Assembly (NCBI RefSeq): GCF_938039775.1
Contig: NZ_CALHTQ010000154.1
Location: 1 to 6,090, forward strand
Reading direction: 5' to 3'
DNA from: an uncultured Mogibacterium sp.
GTDB lineage: Bacteria; Bacillota_A; Clostridia; Peptostreptococcales; Anaerovoracaceae
Length of the DNA: 6,090 bases
Shown here: in pieces, positions 1-5,576 of the stretch
How positions within the stretch are numbered: the first letter of the stretch is position 1
Layout of the letters: the number at the start of each line of letters is the position of its first letter
The notes under the pieces: model-generated
The model's input: only the letters and a program-made list of their open reading frames with translations
Told to the model about the DNA's origin: nothing
The model's database searches: none
Position numbers and translations under genes: made by a program

Positions 1-267
1 CTGTTCTTCTACAACTGGCGGTAATGTCCATATATCCCAAAATTTGGAGGTTTTTCGCCTAAATGTACGACCGCTTCCAGGCATATCCTTTTGAATATCT
101 TTGCTAAAAAGCCACTTAAGAAATATGTTAAGCTGTTTGGTTAGATTATCTATTTTAGGAGAAAACGCCATCTTGCAATTACCACAAAACCACCTCTGCG
201 TTCCTGCATTTGTCTTACCATACTTCGAGCAACCACTACCACAAACAGGGCAAATAACACGTTTCAT
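1..267 (-). CDS. IS256-family (IS1249-group) transposase, N-terminal fragment cut by window edge
   Basis: The first 89 codons of a DDE transposase, open from the ATG at 267 to base 1 with no stop, so the gene continues beyond the left edge. The N-terminus is a zinc-ribbon-like module: CPVC at residues 6-9 and CGNC at 28-31, followed by basic residues, as expected for a DNA-binding domain. Residues 62-71 (MPGSGRTFRR) and the following FWDIW-LPPVV stretch (76-86) match what I recall of IS1249-group transposases, which carry this zinc ribbon before the IS256-type catalytic domain. The catalytic DDE residues would lie outside the window. AGGAGGA at 281-275 stands 7 nt before the ATG, and a probable promoter lies at 332-304. 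Nothing visible is broken, but whether the whole element is intact cannot be judged. The family call rests on remembered motif similarity; the frame itself is directly verified. Confidence 0.85.
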   Translation of the reverse strand, partial: MKRVICPVCGSGCSKYGKTNAGTQRWFCGNCKMAFSPKIDNLTKQLNIFLKWLFSKDIQKDMPGSGRTFRRKTSKFWDIWTLPPVVEEQ

Positions 268-295
268 TTTACTATCCTCCTAGAATACTGTTTCT

Positions 296-382
296 AAGGA
301 AGATATAACCCCAATACACCTTGAAATTTCAAGAGTTACAAGCATTTTTACCAACTCTTTTTGTCCACCCTATATCTTCTTT
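296..382. repeat. Inverted-repeat region upstream of the transposase (possible IS end)
   Basis: An outer pair of arms (296-307, AAGGAAGATATA; 371-382, the reverse complement with one mismatch, 11 of 12) encloses a second pair, AAGAGTT (331-337) and AACTCTT (353-359), and the palindrome at 320-333. The positions suit the terminal or subterminal region of the insertion sequence whose transposase begins at 267. The opposite end is outside the window, so terminal repeats and a target-site duplication cannot be confirmed. Confidence 0.4.
304..332 (-). promoter_or_regulatory. Probable sigma-A-type promoter of the transposase gene
   Basis: On the minus strand, TTGAAA (332-327) is followed after 17 nt by GTTATA (309-304), or after 18 nt by TTATAT. 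Transcription would start near 297, giving a leader of about 30 nt with the RBS in it. The -35 hexamer sits inside a perfect 14-bp palindrome, CTTGAAATTTCAAG (320-333), which could serve as a protein-binding site or merely reflect the AT-rich palindromic end of the element. Confidence 0.5.
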
Positions 383-383
383 C

Positions 384-434
384 AAAAAATATATAACCGC
401 TACATCCGTTGAAATTCCAACAGATGTAGCGGTT
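384..434 (-). terminator. Intrinsic terminator, likely of the POT transporter gene
   Basis: A perfect 12-bp stem has arms AACCGCTACATC (395-406) and GATGTAGCGGTT (423-434). It is extended by one outer pair (394/435) and, after one mismatch, by an inner GTTG/CAAC (408-411/418-421) around a 6-nt loop. On the minus strand the stem is followed by ATATA and then six T (389-384). It lies 85 nt past the transporter stop codon. The stem is longer than most intrinsic terminators and the U-tract starts after a short AU stretch. The call is good, but whether it also belongs to the neighbouring IS is open. Confidence 0.7.
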
Positions 435-471
435 AACATCAACATATTTTCTCTAAAAACCTACATTGCAC

Positions 472-503
472 TCTAATTTGAAAAATCTCTTTTTCAAATT
501 AGA
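472..503. repeat. Perfect AT-rich hairpin just after the POT transporter stop
   Basis: The perfect 14-bp inverted repeat has left arm TCTAATTTGAAAAA (472-485), right arm TTTTTCAAATTAGA (490-503) and a TCTC loop. It begins 15 nt beyond the transporter stop codon. No clean U-tract follows on the minus strand, so it is a poor terminator alone. It may protect the mRNA 3' end or act together with the stronger hairpin at 394-435. Confidence 0.6.
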
Positions 504-518
504 CATCAATATATAAAC

Positions 519-1880
519 CTACTTCTCATCCTCGTCATTTACAAGTCTCATGAAACGCTTATCAAATGCCAGCATAACAAAACCGCATGCAAGGATTAAA
601 GCAGCAACTACACCATAAGCCTTAATAAACGAAAATCTCTCAAGGAAATTATACAGTGGTCCATATCCAAGACCCGCAAAGAAAATTACAAACGGCCAAA
701 CACCTAAAAGTGTCCCTAGCAACTGCTTAGGTGCATACTCATTAATGAACGCATTTCCAAGAGGAGAAAATACAACTTCTCCTACGGTCATAGATAAAGC
801 AGCTAATATGATAATCCAGATTCCAACAGGAGTACCCTTACCTTCCTTAGCTAGCATAGCAGCAAATACCATGAAAAGTATACAGAATCCTAGCAGCAGA
901 ATACCTATTGCAGTCTTCTTCCACATACTCCAGTCACCTTTAGCGCGTTTGGACATCTTATACCAAATAGACGCAAATATTGGACAAAGAATTATACAGA
1001 ATAGAGCGTTCGAAGAATCAAACCACGCTGTAGGCATAGTGAAATTACCTATAGTCCAATTAGCCCATCCGCTACCGCCTTGTCCAGCTGGTCCAAACTC
1101 ATAGTATACAGGCATGTATACCATATACCATATGAGCCAGAAAATTCCAGAAAATACAGTTACTATAACGATTGCTGCAACACGTTTCTTTTCTCTTAAA
1201 GTAAGCGGTTCAGCAGTCTTCTCCACAGTTCCATTTATTTCTTCAGATCTATTATCGACTTTGAATGGTTTCTTGCCGGCATCATTCTTTAAAAATCTAA
1301 CTCCGAAAAGCCACCATAGTGTATCAATCACCATAAATATTCCACAAGCAAGGAATAGACTTCTGTATCCGTACTTTAATGCAACCAAAGACAGGAATGT
1401 CGTTCCACAAAATGAGCCAATGTTAACAAATGAATACTGCCAACTAAATACCTTGATAAGTAATTGATCTTCTCCTTCAAATTGTCTTCCGTTTACGCCA
1501 GACAATACACCCTTAAAAAATCCTGTTCCAATCGCTACCAAAGCAATGCACAGTATTAAGCTCGTTTTACTATTTGCTTGCCATGCAACAAAGTATCCTG
1601 CACCCATCAATAGTTCTCCAACTGGTACAAGTATTCTAGGACTTATCCATCTGTCAGCAATCCAGCCGCCAATTAGCGGTGTAATATATGTGAAGGCAAC
1701 CAACCATGACTGTAAAAGTGCACCTTCACCCTTAGTGAGTCCAAGACCTCCTTCTGCCACTTTCAAAACGGCAAAAACCACCATTCCCCATTTAGCTGCA
1801 TAGTACGCAAGTCTCTCAAACGAAAAAGAGAGGGCGCATACATAAAACCCAAAAGGGAGTTTTCTTGATGTAGCTTCCAT
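519..1880 (-). CDS. POT/PTR2-family MFS transporter, divergent (peptide or related substrate)
   Basis: A 453-residue inner-membrane transporter of the proton-coupled oligopeptide (POT/PTR2) branch of the major facilitator superfamily. About twelve hydrophobic segments are visible (roughly 11-40, 56-76, 83-102, 106-128, 143-168, 173-195, 233-258, 290-307, 322-345, 351-376, 386-411, 418-441). Family landmarks: FERLAYY (21-27) in helix 1, GGWIAD (71-76), GTGFFK (118-123) with the helix-4 lysine K123, FSWQYSFVNIGS (145-156), WFDSSN before helix 8, and GEVVFSP (367-373) with a helix-10 glutamate. Odd points: the first Glu of the ExxER motif is F19, the helix-7 EQ-type residues appear absent, and the 6-7 loop (about 196-232) is hydrophilic, without the two extra helices usual in bacterial POTs. 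AGGAGG (1895-1890) precedes the ATG by 9 nt. A promoter lies at 2042-2014. The substrate is unknown; di- or tripeptides are only the family default. Confidence 0.85.
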   Translation of the reverse strand: MEATSRKLPFGFYVCALSFSFERLAYYAAKWGMVVFAVLKVAEGGLGLTKGEGALLQSWLVAFTYITPLIGGWIADRWISPRILVPVGELLMGAGYFVAWQANSKTSLILCIALVAIGTGFFKGVLSGVNGRQFEGEDQLLIKVFSWQYSFVNIGSFCGTTFLSLVALKYGYRSLFLACGIFMVIDTLWWLFGVRFLKNDAGKKPFKVDNRSEEINGTVEKTAEPLTLREKKRVAAIVIVTVFSGIFWLIWYMVYMPVYYEFGPAGQGGSGWANWTIGNFTMPTAWFDSSNALFCIILCPIFASIWYKMSKRAKGDWSMWKKTAIGILLLGFCILFMVFAAMLAKEGKGTPVGIWIIILAALSMTVGEVVFSPLGNAFINEYAPKQLLGTLLGVWPFVIFFAGLGYGPLYNFLERFSFIKAYGVVAALILACGFVMLAFDKRFMRLVNDEDEK

Positions 1881-1968
1881 TTTTTCAAACCTCCTAAAGT
1901 AATAAAATTATAATTGCAAGTAACGAATATATATTAGGTATTAATATAATACGTTTCGCCAATTGCTT

Positions 1969-1995
1969 TTTGGACTCATTAGAATAGAGTCCAAA
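1969..1995. promoter_or_regulatory. Dyad/hairpin in the 5' leader of the POT transporter gene
   Basis: TTTGGACTC (1969-1977) and GAGTCCAAA (1987-1995) form a perfect 9-bp stem with a 9-nt loop. With the promoter at 2042-2014 the dyad would fall about 12-38 nt into the transcript. On the minus strand it is followed by AAAAAGC rather than a U-tract, so it is not a simple attenuator. It could be an operator, an RNA stability element or a protein-binding hairpin. Confidence 0.5.
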
Positions 1996-2013
1996 CGTTC
2001 TAAAACACTTCAT

Positions 2014-2042
2014 ACTATATCACTTATTCATCACATTGTAAA
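2014..2042 (-). promoter_or_regulatory. Sigma-A-type promoter of the POT transporter gene
   Basis: On the minus strand TTTACA (2042-2037) and TATAGT (2019-2014) are separated by exactly 17 nt, each one or two mismatches from consensus. Initiation is expected near 2007, leaving a leader of about 125 nt before the ATG at 1880. It lies downstream of the transketolase terminator, so the transporter is likely an independent transcription unit. Confidence 0.65.
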
Positions 2043-2123
2043 TTCAGTTTGTACTAATTTCATATTATTTTGTTAAATTTTTACTGGCTTAAAACAAATT
2101 CTACTCTGAACATCAGTATTTGT

Positions 2124-2171
2124 AAAAGAAAAAACAACTCTCATGTGAAGATAACTTCACGAAAAGAGTTG
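2124..2171 (-). terminator. Intrinsic terminator of the transketolase operon
   Basis: On the minus strand CAACTCT (2171-2165) pairs with AGAGTTG (2141-2135), and inside, across a small internal loop, GTGAAG pairs with CTTCAC around a TTAT loop. The stem is followed directly by TTTTTTCTTTT (2134-2124). It begins 43 nt past the stop codon of the C-terminal transketolase subunit, the textbook position and form. Confidence 0.9.
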
Positions 2172-2213
2172 CTAATATTTTCTATTTTCTAGTTTTTTTA
2201 TTAATATTTGTTC

Positions 2214-3146
2214 TTACTTAAGAACTTCCTTAACGGCCTTAACGATATCAGCCTTTGTTAGACCATACTTTTCTCTAAGCTCCGTTGGTTTTCCAGATTC
2301 ACCAAATGTATCCTTCTGTCCTACCATCGCCATCTTAACTGGCTGTTTCTGTACCACAACCTCTGCAACAGCGCTTCCGAGACCACCGATTACTGAGTGT
2401 TCTTCAGCAGTAACAATTGGACCATTTTCTCTTGCTGCATTTATAATTGCGGTCTCGTCGATAGGCTTGATAGTATGCATATCGATTACACGAGCATAAA
2501 CTCCTTCGTTTGAAAGCTCTTCAGCTGCCTCGATTGCATCAGCAACCATGATTCCAGTAGCTATAATTGTCACATCACTGCCTTCACGAACTTTATTTGC
2601 CTTGCCAACCTTGATATCTGAGTTCTCGTCATAAATCACTGGTACACCTGATCTGCCAAGTCTAACGTAAGCAGGTCCTTCCGTGTCAACGACTTCATTC
2701 AGTAACTTCTTGGCACTTACAGCATCTGCTGGGTTTACAACAACCATACCCGGAATCTCTCTCATGAGTGCGATATCTTCGAAAGTCTGGTGGCTAGCAC
2801 CATCCTCACCTACCGTAATACCTGCGTGAGTCGCACAAACCTTAACATTTGCATTAGTGTATCCGATTGAATTTCTAATAATTTCGTAAGCTCTTCCTGC
2901 TGCGAACATCGCAAATGTACTTGCGCATACAACATGCCCAGAAAGCGCGATACCTGCAGCCTCGGCCATGAGATCCTGCTCAGCAATTCCGCAGTTTACG
3001 AATCTCTCAGGATAAGCTTTTGCAAAATCCTTAGTCTTGGTAGAACCCGATAGGTCGGCATCCATAACGACAAGATCCTTGCGCTCCGCTCCCTTTTCTA
3101 CTAGGAATTCTCCGTACGCAGCTCTAGTTGCAATCTTATCTGCCAT
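2214..3146 (-). CDS. tkt: Transketolase, C-terminal subunit (pyrimidine-binding and C-terminal domains)
   Basis: The second half of a split transketolase, 310 residues, which with the upstream subunit forms the cytosolic thiamine-diphosphate enzyme moving two-carbon ketol units between sugar phosphates in the non-oxidative pentose phosphate pathway. The pyrimidine-binding domain covers about 5-170: NCGIAEQDLM (51-60) holds the conserved glutamate (E56) that activates the cofactor, and GEDGASHQTFEDIA (113-126) and the RLGR (162-165) near the domain end are typical of transketolase and the related DXP synthase. The C-terminal domain (about 185-310) contains TAEEHSVIGGLGSAVAE (246-262). The length equals the second half of a single-chain transketolase, so this is a natural subunit, not a truncation. 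Its ATG overlaps the upstream stop (TAATG), and GGAGGTG (3160-3154) sits 7 nt before it, implying translational coupling. A strong terminator follows. The split form is common in Bacillota and archaea; DXP synthase is excluded because the partner is a transketolase N-half. Confidence 0.93.
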   Translation of the reverse strand: MADKIATRAAYGEFLVEKGAERKDLVVMDADLSGSTKTKDFAKAYPERFVNCGIAEQDLMAEAAGIALSGHVVCASTFAMFAAGRAYEIIRNSIGYTNANVKVCATHAGITVGEDGASHQTFEDIALMREIPGMVVVNPADAVSAKKLLNEVVDTEGPAYVRLGRSGVPVIYDENSDIKVGKANKVREGSDVTIIATGIMVADAIEAAEELSNEGVYARVIDMHTIKPIDETAIINAARENGPIVTAEEHSVIGGLGSAVAEVVVQKQPVKMAMVGQKDTFGESGKPTELREKYGLTKADIVKAVKEVLK

Positions 3147-3976
3147 TATTTGTCACCTCCAAGCTCTTCTATTGCAGTCGCTAGCTCCTCATCGCTTGGC
3201 GCCTTGCCATGCCAGCCAGCATTGTCTTCCATAAATGATACACCCTTACCCTTGTGAGTATGAGCAACGATTACAGTCGGAATACCCTCGCACTTCTTCG
3301 CATCCTCAAAGGCTGCAATCAGCTCTTCATAATTATGACCGTCTACGACAATTACGTTCCATCCGAAGCTCTTAAACTTCTCATCTACGGGAGATACGCA
3401 CTTTACGTCACTTACCTTACCATCGATCTGAAGTCCATTGAGGTCAACGATTGCAACTAGATTATCCAGCTTTCTGTGTGCTGCCTGCATTGCAGCCTCC
3501 CATACTATGCCTTCCTGGATTTCTCCATCTCCAGCAAGTACGTAGACTCTACCTGGATTGCTGTCAATCTTACCTGCGATGGCCATTCCTACGGCTGCAG
3601 AAAAACCCTGTCCAAGTGAGCCTGTAGACATCTCTATTCCCGGCACCTTGTGCATATTAGGGTGTCCCTGAAACTTGCTTCCTACCTGTCTGAGGCTCAT
3701 CATCTCGCTTACCTCATAAAAGCCTCTCTCGCCTAGCGCTGCATAGAGCGCAGGAACTGCGTGCCCTTTCGACATTACAAATTTATCTCTATCTGCCTTC
3801 TTAGGGTCCTTAGGGTCGATGTTAAGCACCTCAAAATAAAGAGTTGCAAGAATATCTGCCGATGACAGCGAACCGCCCGGATGACCTGACTTAGCGGCAT
3901 GAATAGCCTTTAAAGCATTGATTCTGATTTTGCGCGCCTTTTCAGCGAGCTCAGCATAGTTGATAGTATTCACCAT
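3146..3976 (-). CDS. tkt: Transketolase, N-terminal subunit (thiamine diphosphate/Mg-binding)
   Basis: The diphosphate-binding half of a split transketolase, 276 residues, partner of the next gene downstream. Motifs in order: IHAAKSGHPGGSLSSAD (25-41) with the conserved histidines H26 and H32; FVMSKGHAVPALYA (66-79); STGSLGQGFSAAVGMA (117-132); the Mg2+/ThDP signature beginning GDGEIQEG (149-156) and ending DLN (178-180); and HTHKGKGVSFME...WHGKAP (239-260). No expected catalytic residue looks missing. The annotated ATG (3976-3974) lies only 2 nt from its AGGAGG; codon 2 is GTG, 5 nt from the same RBS, so the true start may be one codon later. I see no strong promoter directly upstream; transcription may start weakly in the 131-bp spacer or read through from mgtE. 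The single-base overlap with the C-terminal subunit suggests balanced synthesis of the two chains. Confidence 0.93.
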   Translation of the reverse strand: MVNTINYAELAEKARKIRINALKAIHAAKSGHPGGSLSSADILATLYFEVLNIDPKDPKKADRDKFVMSKGHAVPALYAALGERGFYEVSEMMSLRQVGSKFQGHPNMHKVPGIEMSTGSLGQGFSAAVGMAIAGKIDSNPGRVYVLAGDGEIQEGIVWEAAMQAAHRKLDNLVAIVDLNGLQIDGKVSDVKCVSPVDEKFKSFGWNVIVVDGHNYEELIAAFEDAKKCEGIPTVIVAHTHKGKGVSFMEDNAGWHGKAPSDEELATAIEELGGDK

Positions 3977-3978
3977 AT

Positions 3979-3984
3979 CCTCCT
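3979..3984 (-). promoter_or_regulatory. RBS of the transketolase N-subunit, unusually close to the ATG
   Basis: AGGAGG (3984-3979) is followed by AT and then ATGGTG. The spacing is 2 nt to the ATG and 5 nt to the in-frame GTG at 3973-3971. The other genes here have spacings of about 6-9 nt, so GTG at codon 2 is a serious alternative start. Confidence 0.6.
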
Positions 3985-4029
3985 ACAATGAAAATTTGAA
4001 ACTAATTAAACCAATTTGTTGATATTTAA

Positions 4030-4058
4030 ATAGAAATAGCTTGTAGCTTCATTTCTAT
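4030..4058. repeat. Hairpin between mgtE and the transketolase genes
   Basis: ATAGAAAT-type arms (4030-4037 and 4051-4058) pair over 8 bp, with a further AGC/GCT (4038-4040/4046-4048) inside and a two-base bulge. On the minus strand it is followed by TTAAATATC, too poor in U for a confident terminator. It is either a weak mgtE terminator or a leader structure of the transketolase mRNA. Confidence 0.4.
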
Positions 4059-4107
4059 ATTATTGCTTATATTTGTGTAGTATGCTTACGTCGTCACCCG
4101 TGTACCT

Positions 4108-5502
4108 CTAAATCTTAAGTACCAACCTCGCCATCGAGAAATATGTTCCTAGCGCTACCATGTCAGTGAGCGATGCCATCATCGGTCCAGCGATAAGCGC
4201 AGGGTCGATTCCTATTTTCTTGGCAATCATTGGAAGTATCGCACCGATGCATTTTGCAATAACTACGATCATCACCATCGAAAAGCATACCGTTAAAGCT
4301 ACCATAGAGCCGTTATGGTCAAACGCCACTATTCGCATGTAATTTAGCACGCTTACACATATGCCGACGATAATCCCTATACGGAATTCTTTCCATAAAA
4401 CCCTCGCTATATCCGAGAGTTCGAGGTCACCCATCGCCATACTGGTAATGATTACCGTAGATGACTGTGTTCCTGAGTTACCACCAGTTCCCATCAGCAT
4501 CGGCATATACGAAACCAATGCGATTACTGCTGAGAGCGATTTCTCAAAGCTTGCAATCATCCCACCTGTAAATACGTATGACACCATGAGCACAAGCAGC
4601 CACGGAAGCCTTGCTTTGACGTGCATGAGAACGGATGTATCGAGATAATCTTTGTCGGTGTTATCTATGACACCTCCCATACGCTCCATGTCCTCAGTAT
4701 TCTCTTCTTCGATTACGTCAAGTATGTCGTCAAAGGTGATGATTCCGACTAGTCTATCTTCGTTGTCAACTACAGGAATTGCGATGAATCCGTATTTCTT
4801 AAATAGCTCAGATACTTCTTCCTGGTCATCATCAACATGAGCGAAGATAATATCTTCCTTCATAATGTCGGAAACCTTGGTATTCTCATCTGCGAGCACC
4901 AAGCTCCTGAGCGAAACTACTCCGACTAGCTTACGACCACCATCGAGAACGTAGCAGGAGTAAATCGTCTCTGAATTCATTCCCACATCACGAATGTGAT
5001 CAAGAGCCTCACGCTTAGTCATATTCTTGCGCAAATTTATATAATCCGGAGTCATCAGCGAGCCGGCGCTATACTCCTTGTACATAAGGAATGTATTTAT
5101 CTGTCTACGCTCGTTCTTAGGCGTCTTATCTAAAATCTTATCTACGATGTTGGCTGGAAGTTCTTCGAGCACGTCTATCATGTCGTCGAAGTCCAGAGCA
5201 TCGATTATGTATTTGATCTCGGGATCAGTGATAATGTTGATAATCTCAACCTGATCGTCAACATCAAAGTGTGCGAATACCTCAACTGATATATCTTTTG
5301 GAAGTGTGCGAAACAGTATGACAGCACTCTGCATGTCATACTTTCTCATTACCTCTTCAAGGAGCTCCATGATATCAACTGCATTGAACTTCAGTAGTTC
5401 ATCTCTGCAGCGGAAATATTTCTTTTCCTCGAGGAGTTCGAATATTTTTTCTCTGCTTTCTTCGAAAGCTTGTTCCTGGTCAATTAGATTTGTGCTTTCC
5501 AT
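4108..5502 (-). CDS. mgtE: Magnesium transporter MgtE
   Basis: A 464-residue inner-membrane Mg2+ channel/transporter of the MgtE (SLC41-related) family, about the family's usual length. The acidic cytoplasmic N domain spans about 1-140. The CBS pair follows: CBS1 from EYSAGSLMTP (143-152) to about 203, and CBS2 about 207-266 (GFIAIPVVDNEDRLVGIIT). A plug-helix region covers 268-295. The membrane domain starts at ARLPWLL (297-303) and has five hydrophobic segments, with MGTGGNSGTQSS (337-348) and GIDPALIAGP (431-440) followed by the conserved TD (446-447), whose aspartate lines the ion path in characterised homologues. In the known family, Mg2+ bound between the N and CBS domains closes the pore, so this protein senses intracellular Mg2+. 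GGAGGA lies 6 nt before the ATG. A promoter and an operator-like dyad lie just upstream, and the 74-bp gap to ligA leaves no room for an M-box riboswitch. Confidence 0.96.
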   Translation of the reverse strand: MESTNLIDQEQAFEESREKIFELLEEKKYFRCRDELLKFNAVDIMELLEEVMRKYDMQSAVILFRTLPKDISVEVFAHFDVDDQVEIINIITDPEIKYIIDALDFDDMIDVLEELPANIVDKILDKTPKNERRQINTFLMYKEYSAGSLMTPDYINLRKNMTKREALDHIRDVGMNSETIYSCYVLDGGRKLVGVVSLRSLVLADENTKVSDIMKEDIIFAHVDDDQEEVSELFKKYGFIAIPVVDNEDRLVGIITFDDILDVIEEENTEDMERMGGVIDNTDKDYLDTSVLMHVKARLPWLLVLMVSYVFTGGMIASFEKSLSAVIALVSYMPMLMGTGGNSGTQSSTVIITSMAMGDLELSDIARVLWKEFRIGIIVGICVSVLNYMRIVAFDHNGSMVALTVCFSMVMIVVIAKCIGAILPMIAKKIGIDPALIAGPMMASLTDMVALGTYFSMARLVLKI

Positions 5503-5538
5503 TGGCCCTCCTCCGCTTTCTAAAATTTAGTATTGCAA

Positions 5539-5561
5539 CTATTTATTATATATCTAAATAG
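5539..5561. promoter_or_regulatory. Operator-like dyad over the mgtE promoter
   Basis: CTATTTA (5539-5545) and TAAATAG (5555-5561) form a perfect 7-bp inverted repeat with a 9-bp spacer, overlapping the -10 hexamer and extending to about the start site. Its 23-bp size and position suit a dimeric repressor site. AT-rich chance symmetry is possible and no specific regulator is recognised. Confidence 0.35.
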
Positions 5562-5573
5562 CGTTTACGATAA
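5545..5573 (-). promoter_or_regulatory. Promoter of mgtE
   Basis: On the minus strand a perfect TATAAT (5550-5545) follows TTATCG (5573-5568) after 17 nt; the -35 is weak. Initiation near 5538 would give a short leader of about 36 nt. It begins 4 bp outside the ligA reading frame as read by the -35 edge and overlaps no terminator-like hairpin, so ligA transcripts may run into mgtE. Confidence 0.6.
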
Positions 5574-5576
5574 CCC

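Larger units (their letters stand above)
1881..2213. other. Intergenic region between the transketolase operon and the POT transporter
   Basis: A 333-bp AT-rich stretch without a supportable gene. Reading down the minus strand it holds 42 nt of 3' untranslated sequence, the transketolase terminator (2171-2124), a promoter (2042-2014) and a leader of about 125 nt with a 9-bp hairpin (1969-1995) before the transporter RBS. I see no riboswitch or tRNA-like fold that I can name and no small ORF with a good RBS. Confidence 0.7.

Noticed and set aside
101..283. Plus-strand open frame of 60 codons
   Set aside because: It lies antisense to the transposase N-terminus, which has a zinc ribbon and a proper RBS; the plus frame has neither a recognisable motif nor a RBS.
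745..1803. Three plus-strand frames opposite the POT transporter
   Set aside because: They mirror the hydrophobic codons of the real gene and show no domain or start signal.
1881..2007. Riboswitch or T-box in the transporter leader
   Set aside because: Only one simple hairpin is visible; there is no terminator/antiterminator pair and no recognisable T-box sequence.
3037..3460. Plus-strand frames opposite the transketolase genes
   Set aside because: They cross the junction of two well-conserved genes; no RBS, no family resemblance.
2214..3976. A single transketolase gene broken by a frameshift
   Set aside because: The junction has a separate stop, an RBS 7 nt ahead and an ATG in a TAATG overlap, and each half has natural domain borders, as in known split transketolases.
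4160..4840. Serine-, isoleucine- and threonine-rich plus-strand frames opposite mgtE
   Set aside because: The biased composition is the reverse complement of MgtE acidic and membrane segments; antisense shadows.
5503..5576. M-box (ykoK) riboswitch upstream of mgtE
   Set aside because: The gap is too short and shows no multi-stem leader fold.
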